Shown piece after piece: positions 58,848 to 64,000 of a stretch of 64,000 nt of DNA. Origin of the DNA: Bryobacterales bacterium. Its GTDB lineage: Bacteria; Acidobacteriota; Terriglobia; Bryobacterales; Bryobacteraceae. Location of the stretch: contig JAFAQY010000132.1 in NCBI GenBank assembly GCA_019261985.1, positions 62,001 through 126,000 on the forward strand, written 5' to 3'. A program made the position numbers and the translations under genes. Each line of letters opens with the position of its first letter. Within the stretch, counting starts at the first letter, position 1. The notes beneath the pieces were generated by a model. That model was not told where the DNA came from. It did no database searches and saw nothing but the letters and a program-made list of their open reading frames with translations.

Positions 58848-58912
58848 AATTCTTTGACACGCCGGTCTTCGTAGCGGCGTTCTGGCATGGACAGCCCGTG
58901 TCGCGAGTTTGA
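58844..58912 (+). pseudogene. PIN-domain (VapC) toxin remnant
   Basis: ATG overlaps the antitoxin stop (ATGA), as in vapBC operons. The product starts MKFFDTPVFVAAFWHG, the PIN N-terminus (first acidic residue in FFDT), but ends at TGA after 22 codons. No other PIN motif could be found in the 260 bases that follow. The remainder is lost or shifted. Confidence 0.65.
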
Positions 58913-59172
58913 GGCTCGTAGCTTCGGCGACATCGAGCTTCCGTCACCTGGAATCCGGCTCATTTCAAAGCGACCGATCCCGCACAAGCTCACAAGATCT
59001 GGACGCCCTGAATCAGCCCATAACATCCCCCGGATCATGTGTGAGCGCCTCAACCCAGCGTGCGCGCAGCGCCTGGCGTGAAAACACGCGCCGCGCGAAC
59101 ACGCGCCTACTCATTTCAACTACTTAAGTGCGGCGCGGCGATTGCACCTGACCCAGGCCGGAGGAATGAGCC

Positions 59173-59376
59173 ATGACCAAAAAACTCGGCGTCATGCTTT
59201 CGTACCTGTGCCTGTTCTCTGTGCTTGCGTTTGCCGCCAGTGACAATTCTTACTCGGCCCCGCCATTTGCCATCGAAATTCGCCAGTATCTGACAATGGC
59301 GATTGTCGGCGTCGTTTGCATCACGGGGGGCGTAATTTTGTTTATCAGGACGGGGCACTCGAAGACCAGCTCGTAA
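59173..59376 (+). CDS. small exported or membrane protein
   Basis: A 67-aa protein with a strong ribosome site (CGGAGGAATGAGCC). Leader-like start (LGVMLSYLCLFSVLAFAA, likely cleavage near AAS), short polar stretch, then a second hydrophobic segment (LTMAIVGVVCITGGVILFI) and a TGHSKTSS tail. The layout resembles small pilin-like or holin-like membrane proteins, but nothing specific is recognised. It stands alone in a decayed region. Confidence 0.6.
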   Translation: MTKKLGVMLSYLCLFSVLAFAASDNSYSAPPFAIEIRQYLTMAIVGVVCITGGVILFIRTGHSKTSS

Positions 59377-59389
59377 AACTGCGGCATGC

Positions 59390-59688
59390 GGTGCCGTAAG
59401 CTCAGGCCCGACCGCCCGCTCAGCATCTGCGATGCTCACGGGCGCTACGATACTTTGAATCTGCTCTTTCGCCCCGGCGAAATCCGCGGCGACGCGCTGC
59501 ACTGTCACCGTGATGTCCTCCCGCACGAAGCGGCGCAGCGGCCCGCCGCGCGCAGCCTCGACAGTCTTTGGCACGTGGCCGAACAGCCCGAACTGGTCGT
59601 CTTCTTTCGGTCGTGGCTCGAACAGTCCGCGCTGTTGTTTGGGTGTCGCAGGCTTGCGTTTTTTAAGCTGCTCCTCGTGACTAACCGG
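59390..59688 (-). pseudogene. unrecognised coding remnant on the minus strand
   Basis: Minus-strand frame with G/C-rich third positions reading VSHEEQLKKRKPATPKQQRG, then FGLFGHVPKTVEAARGGPLR and RFVREDITVTVQRVAADF. It begins straight after a TAA and has no start before GTG 59574, so the 5' end looks missing. Upstream on the same strand to about 59990 further coding-like stretches occur in two frames (QLREGQINLERCLRALDQ; FAPHEEVRAREKARL). Composition suggests a decayed gene, but I cannot name the family. Confidence 0.35.
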
Positions 59689-59994
59689 CGTTTAACTGCG
59701 CGGTGAGTCAGTCGCGGTCAGACGTGCTTTCTCTCGCGCCCGTACCTCTTCGTGGGGAGCGAAAAGCCCGGTTTGTAGGTGTAGTGGAGCCTTATCCCCG
59801 CCGGCGTTGTGACCTCCGACTGGAGGTTCGGAGCCGTCGTTCCCGGAAACCTCCGGTCCAGCTCCCGCTGGTGGCCCGCCTCCCCCTTCTGGTCCAGAGC
59901 GCGGAGGCACCGCTCGAGATTGATTTGGCCTTCCCTCAACTGGCCTTCGGAGGGCTTCGAAAACTTCTTTGGCGATCGGGCGCGCCTGCTCTGT

Positions 59995-61133
59995 GTGAAA
60001 AATCGACTATTATGGATAGCCACTCTGACGGCAATGGCGCTAACGGCATTGCAAGCCCAAAACCTAACCGGCGCGTGGCAGGGAGCATTGCAGGCTCCTG
60101 ACGGCCGCCAACTCCGTACCGTAGTCAAAATCGCCTTAGACAACGACAAGTTGAAGGCGACCCTGTACAGCATTGATCAGGGCGGGACACCTATTCCCGC
60201 CAGCACGATCACGAGGGACGGCTCCTCGATAAAGATGACGATTGCCGCGATGAACGGCACGTATGAGGGCAAGCTGAGCGGAGATGGCAATTCGATTACC
60301 GGAACCTGGACTCAGGGAGGTCCCGTGGTACCGCTGAATCTCACGCGCGCCACACCGGAAACCGCGAAGGCCATTCCCGAGCCTCCGGCGCCTCCGGTGC
60401 GAATGGCGGCGAACGCTAACCCGGAATTTGAAGTCGCGACCATTAAGCCAAGCGATCCCAACCGGCCGGGCAAACTTTTCACGGTCCGAGGTCAGGAGGT
60501 GATTACAATCAACACCACTATGAGCGACATCATGACCATGGCCTATGACCTTCATGCGAGGCAGATCGCGGGCGCGCCCTCGTGGTTTGAATCGGACAAG
60601 TTCGATATCGCCGGAAAACCCGATGCGCCGGGCCAGCCGAATGTCGCGCAAATGAAGATCATGCTTCAAAAGCTTCTGGCGGATCGCCTTCAGCTCAAGT
60701 ATCATCGCGAAAAACCGGAGTTGAACGTATATGCCCTTACTATGGGAAAGACCGGCGCGAAGTTTTCGAAGAGCGAGCGCGATCCGAATAGCCTGCCTGG
60801 CCTGTTCTTCCAAGGTCCGGGAACGAACTAAACGTGACCAACGCGACCATGGGAGAATTCGCCAATCTGCTCCAAACTGCCGTTTTGGACAAGCCGGTGC
60901 TCGATCAAACCGGCCTCAAAGAAAAGTACGATTTCATCCTGAAATGGACGCCCGACCCGGGTCAGCTTCGCGGCTTGGGCGGTCCGCCGCCAGCTGCCGC
61001 CAATGACAATCTGGATGCGCCTCCGGATCTGTTCACCGCGGTTCAGCAGCAATTGGGATTGAAGCTGGAGTCGACCAAGGCTCCAGCGGACGTGCTAGTC
61101 ATCGATCGCATTGAACGACCGTCGGCGAATTAA
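59995..61133 (+). pseudogene. TIGR03435-family exported protein gene with a frameshift
   Basis: GTG 59995 starts a signal peptide (LLWIATLTAMALTALQAQ). Residues about 20-115 are a lipocalin-like beta domain (LTGAWQGALQAPDGRQLRTV). From about 140 the TIGR03435 domain begins FEVATIKPSDP, with LADRLQLKYHREKPELNVY. At about 60825-60832 the frame ends in TAA, while the next frame supplies the rest of the domain (NVTNATMGEFANLL, LDQTGLKEKYDF, LVIDRIERPSAN) to 61133. A one-base indel splits it. The family is expanded in Acidobacteria and its function is unknown. Confidence 0.82.
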
Positions 61134-61143
61134 GCCTGCAACG

Positions 61144-61959
61144 TTATTTCCCCTGTTTGCCCGGCAAGTGCGCGGCGTCTTTCTCGTTTTCGTAGCAGAT
61201 GTGCTCGAAGACGTCGGTATCGGGAAGTAAGCCCTCAACGAAGCTAATCGTAACCGGCTTCGTGAACACTTTCGGGTCGGTGACGGTCACCGTGACTTCC
61301 AAGTGGCCGAAATCGCGCCGGTGAAAGCGCTCCTGAACGCGCATTTCTTCGCTATGTCCGTGGCCGCGGGCATCCAGCCAGCTCGATTCATTGAATCCGG
61401 TGGTGTCGACCACCAAAGTGTCGCCTTCCCAATGGCCGATTGAATAGCCCAGCCACACGGGCGATGGATCTTTGGGAAAACTGCGTCCATCCGTGAACAC
61501 CTGGCGGAAGATCGTTTCGACTTCATATAAGAACAAGATCTCGCCGGGCGTTTGGACGATCTTAAACGGCTCCGGCAGCAGATCGGCATGAGGGACACCA
61601 TCCGGCAGGCAAAGCAGGTTCGGGCCAACCACTCCCGGCTTGCCGTGCTGCGCCAAAAGCTCCGCGCCGTAGGGCGTCAGGGGCTCCTCACCGCGCTTAA
61701 AGTCGGACAGGATGTCCCTGAAATATTTCGAATTCGGCGATTCGCCCAAGCCGTAGAGACCCGGACCGCGAGGCTCTGCCTCCGCCTGCCAGATTCCCGA
61801 AAGATCGGGCTTACCGTTGACGTGAGGCACAGGCCCGCTCATGTCTACCTTTCCATCGGGGGTGCGAGGAGCACCGGGAGTCGGCTGGTTATGCCACTGG
61901 GCGTTCGCACTTAGGCAAACGAACGCGAATGCAACTGCAAGTCGGATGTAACCGCGCAT
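61144..61959 (-). CDS. exported acidobacterial protein of unknown function
   Basis: A 271-aa protein with a signal peptide (IRLAVAFAFVCLSANAQ). It has GKPDLSGIWQAEAE near the start, GPNLLCLPDGVPHADLLPEP in the middle, and PVWLGYSIGHWEGDTLVVDTTGF in the C-terminal half, a combination common in secreted proteins of Solibacter-type genomes. Function is unassigned. It converges on the TIGR03435 gene with 10 bases between the stops. Confidence 0.75.
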   Translation of the reverse strand: MRGYIRLAVAFAFVCLSANAQWHNQPTPGAPRTPDGKVDMSGPVPHVNGKPDLSGIWQAEAEPRGPGLYGLGESPNSKYFRDILSDFKRGEEPLTPYGAELLAQHGKPGVVGPNLLCLPDGVPHADLLPEPFKIVQTPGEILFLYEVETIFRQVFTDGRSFPKDPSPVWLGYSIGHWEGDTLVVDTTGFNESSWLDARGHGHSEEMRVQERFHRRDFGHLEVTVTVTDPKVFTKPVTISFVEGLLPDTDVFEHICYENEKDAAHLPGKQGK

Positions 61960-62045
61960 GAATTTTATTAGACTACATACGCTCGGTCTTTAGTAAGCCT
62001 CTCGACAGCGCTTTAGTCGGCACACCAAGCCGCAAGATAACCTGC

Positions 62046-62327
62046 TCACTTGAGATACGCGCGTAGGGCGCTAACAAGATCGTCGGCTGCGCGGCTTTGT
62101 TCATCGGTTTCATCTCCATTCCGGGGAAGGATGTGATAGCGGATGTGACCCTCGATCACCTCTGCCATCAGTGCGTCCATCGCGCCACGGCAGGCGGAGA
62201 TGTTGTGGAGGATCTCCGAGCAGTCCACAGTCTCTTGATCCAAGGTCCTTTCGATGGCTGCCACCTGACCCATGATCCTGCGGACGCGGTTCAGTAGCTT
62301 CTTCTTTTCCTCGATAGTGTGCGCCAT
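62046..62327 (-). CDS. CsoR/RcnR/FrmR-family metal- or formaldehyde-sensing repressor
   Basis: A 93-aa all-helical DUF156 protein. ATG 62327 gives MAHTIEEKKKLLNRVRRIMGQ; a longer reading runs through the promoter and is rejected. Candidate sensing residues are His3, Cys36 (in ETVDCSEIL), His61 and His65 (EGHIRYHIL), an arrangement close to the Ni/Co sensor RcnR, though FrmR-type aldehyde sensing is not excluded. Members bind as tetramers to C/G-tract palindromes and release DNA on ligand binding. Such a palindrome lies in the divergent promoter region. Confidence 0.87.
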   Translation of the reverse strand: MAHTIEEKKKLLNRVRRIMGQVAAIERTLDQETVDCSEILHNISACRGAMDALMAEVIEGHIRYHILPRNGDETDEQSRAADDLVSALRAYLK

Positions 62328-62381
62328 AAAAAATACGTCTTCTAAAAATAAATCCTTCGCGGAAATAATTGCAGAAAAGAC

Positions 62382-62409
62382 TTTACAAGGATACCCCCGC
62401 CGGTATACT
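62382..62409 (+). promoter_or_regulatory. sigma70-type promoter facing the micro-ORFs and TonB receptor
   Basis: TTTACA (62382-62387), 16-base spacer, TATACT (62404-62409); each matches consensus at five of six positions. The spacer contains the operator-like palindrome. The downstream leader to ATG 62463 is about 47 bases. Confidence 0.6.
62391..62406. promoter_or_regulatory. operator-like palindrome for the CsoR/RcnR-type repressor
   Basis: atacccccgccggtat: five-base inverted arms ATACC/GGTAT around a C-rich centre, as in CsoR/RcnR-class operators (A/T flanks with a C/G tract). It lies between the -35 and -10 of the forward promoter and 64 bases from the repressor start, so one site could control both directions. 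Confidence 0.6.
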
Positions 62410-62462
62410 CTGTCTATGGGACGCCGGACTGGTCGAACCAAATCCAACGAGAAAGGAGGTCC

Positions 62463-62555
62463 ATGTTGTCTGACGGCGGCAATAGTCGCGTGCGCGAACA
62501 TAAGATCGATACCGATTCAGCGGAGCCTCCGTCTCTGACGGATTCCCTCCTTTGA
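62463..62555 (+). CDS. 30-codon micro-ORF with strong ribosome site
   Basis: ATG 62463 is preceded by GAAAGGAGGTCC at ideal spacing. The product starts MLSDGGNSRVREHKID and is hydrophilic with no membrane segment and no Cys. It is first in the transcript from the metal-regulated promoter, so it is a leader-peptide or small-protein candidate. Coding status is unproven. Confidence 0.45.
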   Translation: MLSDGGNSRVREHKIDTDSAEPPSLTDSLL

Positions 62556-62767
62556 TTCGATAGCCCTTCGTTATCCGCGCTCTCTCCGAAATTACAGGAA
62601 CGATTATTCCACACGCACCTCCCGAGGTTGTGTCTGCCGAACTTCGTGCGCCTGACGGCGTGCGTGCGAGGGAAGTGAGTGATCTGCCGCCCAAGGACCG
62701 GGCTCCAGCTCGCCGGTGTGATTCACGGCTGAGTGCCAATATTTTTCAACGAAAGGAGGGCATACCA

Positions 62768-62875
62768 ATGCGGATGAAAACGACAAACGCGCTGAGGACA
62801 GTCGCACGCTGGATTCAGCGCGTCATCGAAGTGCGCATGCCGGTGGCGGCGCTGTATGGGCTCCGCACCCGGTGA
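62768..62875 (+). CDS. 35-codon basic micro-ORF with strong ribosome site
   Basis: ATG 62768 follows GAAAGGAGGGC with eight bases between. The product is basic and amphipathic (MRMKTTNALRTVARW...), with a hydrophobic MPVAALYG stretch near the end. It is the second Shine-Dalgarno-led micro-ORF upstream of the TonB receptor. A longer frame from 62630 ignores this ribosome site. Confidence 0.45.
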   Translation: MRMKTTNALRTVARWIQRVIEVRMPVAALYGLRTR

Positions 62876-63094
62876 AAGCAGAAGTAAGTTGAGATGTTTG
62901 AATTCAGCACTGAATCGAACGTGAGCGAGCCTGCGGGTAAATCGGCGAGTCCGTTCTGACGATAGCTTAGGTCATTCCCAAACGGCCTGAGGTTCTCGTC
63001 AGGCCGGACTCCGCGCGATTAATGAATTGACGAACGGCGTACCTCGCCGGACGCCCGAGGGAGTGGTGTGGGCAGCGAATGCAGGAGACGACAT

Positions 63095-64000
63095 ATGACC
63101 TTTATCCAGAAATTGAGCATGAAAACGGCCGTATCGCTCGGGCTGATCGCGAGCGCCTGGGCGGCCGATACGTCCGGGAAGATCCTCGGGACCGTAAAGG
63201 ATCCGGCGGGAAATGTTGTTCCGCAGGCAAGCGTGACGTTGACGAACAAAGCAACTGGCGTAAAGCAGGCAACTCACGCCGATGGGCAAGGCGTGTTCGC
63301 CTTCCCGGTGGTTCCGGTCGGCGCCTATGAACTCAATGTGACGATCGAAAACTTCCGCCCTTACAAGCGCACGGATGTTGTGGTCGATCTCGGGAGCGCG
63401 CTGCAACTGGAAATTGCTCTTGAGCTCGCCGGTGTCACTGAAAGCGTGACTGTTACGGAAGACGCCGCGCAGGTTGAAACGTCGGATACGAAACTCGGCC
63501 AGGTGATCGGCAACCGGCAAGTGACGGCGCTGCCGCTGAATGGGCGCAGCTATACGGATCTTCTGGCGATCCAAGGGGGAGTTACTCCCATCACTACCAG
63601 CGGCGCAGGCAATAGCACGTCGGGCGGCGGATTTGGAACCGTTCCTGTTGGCGGCAACGGAAATACCGGGCAGTTCTCGATTAACGGGCAACGCGAGTCT
63701 GCCAATGGCTTCTATCTGAATGGCGCGAGCGTCCAAGAGACGATAGGCCAACAAGCCGGCATCATACCCAACCTAGACTCGATCGCCGAGTTTCGAATCC
63801 TGACCAGCAACGCCGACGCCGAATACGGCGGGTACAGCGGCGGAATCGTCAACGTAATCACGAAAGCCGGCGGCAACGATTTTCACGGGTCTGCGTTCGA
63901 GTTCCTCCGCAACACCGATCTGGATTCTCGCGGATTCTTTTCTCCCGAACGTTCGACGTTTCAGCAGAACCAGTTTGGCGGAACCCTGGGCGGGCCGATC
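63095..64000 (+). CDS. TonB-dependent receptor with carboxypeptidase-regulatory N-domain (cut by window edge)
   Basis: ATG 63095 follows GCAGGAGACG. A signal peptide (KTAVSLGLIASAWAAD) is followed by a carboxypeptidase regulatory-like domain (about residues 25-110: ILGTVKDPAGNVVPQASVTLTN, AFPVVPVGAYELNV), then the TonB plug (LGQVIGNRQVTALPLNGRSYTDL, FSINGQRESANGFYLNG, NADAEYGGYSGGIVNVITK). The barrel starts as the window ends. These Oar-like receptors are expanded in Acidobacteria and import large substrates across the outer membrane. Here the gene is downstream of a metal repressor and two micro-ORFs, suggesting metal-linked uptake. 302 codons are visible. Confidence 0.9.
   Translation, partial: MTFIQKLSMKTAVSLGLIASAWAADTSGKILGTVKDPAGNVVPQASVTLTNKATGVKQATHADGQGVFAFPVVPVGAYELNVTIENFRPYKRTDVVVDLGSALQLEIALELAGVTESVTVTEDAAQVETSDTKLGQVIGNRQVTALPLNGRSYTDLLAIQGGVTPITTSGAGNSTSGGGFGTVPVGGNGNTGQFSINGQRESANGFYLNGASVQETIGQQAGIIPNLDSIAEFRILTSNADAEYGGYSGGIVNVITKAGGNDFHGSAFEFLRNTDLDSRGFFSPERSTFQQNQFGGTLGGPI

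Noticed and set aside
58658-59053. 131-codon minus-strand open frame
   Set aside because: Antisense to the antitoxin/toxin remnants; no domain and no ribosome site.
62630-62875. 81-codon frame upstream of the TonB gene
   Set aside because: Only the last 35 codons follow a ribosome site; the earlier part has no start signal or protein-like pattern.

Overview
This is a roughly 60% GC bacterial segment, almost certainly from a soil Acidobacterium of the Solibacter/Bryobacter type. The evidence is a TonB receptor with an N-terminal carboxypeptidase-regulatory domain at the right edge, a protein of the acidobacterial TIGR03435 family, a very high density of sensor kinases, and a family of composite palindromic repeats built on GCTTCAGC/GCTTTAGC cores. 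No rRNA, tRNA, CRISPR array or transposase was seen.

Layout. (1) Positions 1-8872 hold the end of an exopolysaccharide operon on the + strand: asparagine synthetase-like amidotransferase (cut by the window edge), glycosyltransferase, heparinase/alginate lyase-like protein, a second amidotransferase, a second glycosyltransferase and a secreted DUF4091 protein. Most neighbours overlap by a few bases, so they are probably translationally coupled. (2) Positions 9070-32011 are a sensory island: a NarL-type kinase/regulator pair, a BON protein with a 50-aa companion, a 2390-aa poly-HAMP hybrid kinase, a REC-PAS-kinase, two kinases without sensor domains, an ANTAR protein, a CheB-CheR-PAS protein with a degenerate kinase end, a free LuxR-type regulator and a stand-alone CheB. 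A purine-type permease, a metalloprotease and a frameshifted VOC gene are interspersed. (3) Positions 32064-42807 carry a TPR protein, PP2C phosphatase, patatin lipase, SAM hydrolase, a decayed membrane hydrolase locus, a monohaem c-type protein and an EF-G paralogue. (4) Positions 43295-49549 form a secreted nutrient-acquisition group: porin, periplasmic glutaminase, porin, exported amidohydrolase and a small exported protein. (5) Positions 49665-58532 hold a beta-helix protein, crotonase homologue, zinc-ribbon protein, AddB-like nuclease with a 220-aa partner, and a coupled phosphotransferase/APS-kinase-like/NUDIX operon. (6) Positions 58589-61959 are a decayed patch with a vapBC-like remnant, an unrecognised minus-strand coding remnant and a frameshifted TIGR03435 gene. 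(7) Positions 62046-64000 hold a CsoR/RcnR-type metal repressor divergent from two Shine-Dalgarno-led micro-ORFs and the TonB receptor. A 16-bp operator-like palindrome sits inside the spacer of the forward promoter.

The most unusual items are the poly-HAMP kinase with two interleaved module types, the CheB-CheR protein whose terminal kinase has lost its catalytic residues, the palindromic repeat family that has entered two polysaccharide genes without breaking frame, and the metal-repressor promoter with its micro-ORF leader. At least four genes carry frameshifts near short homopolymers and one also has an in-frame TAG. Either this stretch is decaying or the assembly has residual indel errors; the sequence alone cannot decide.
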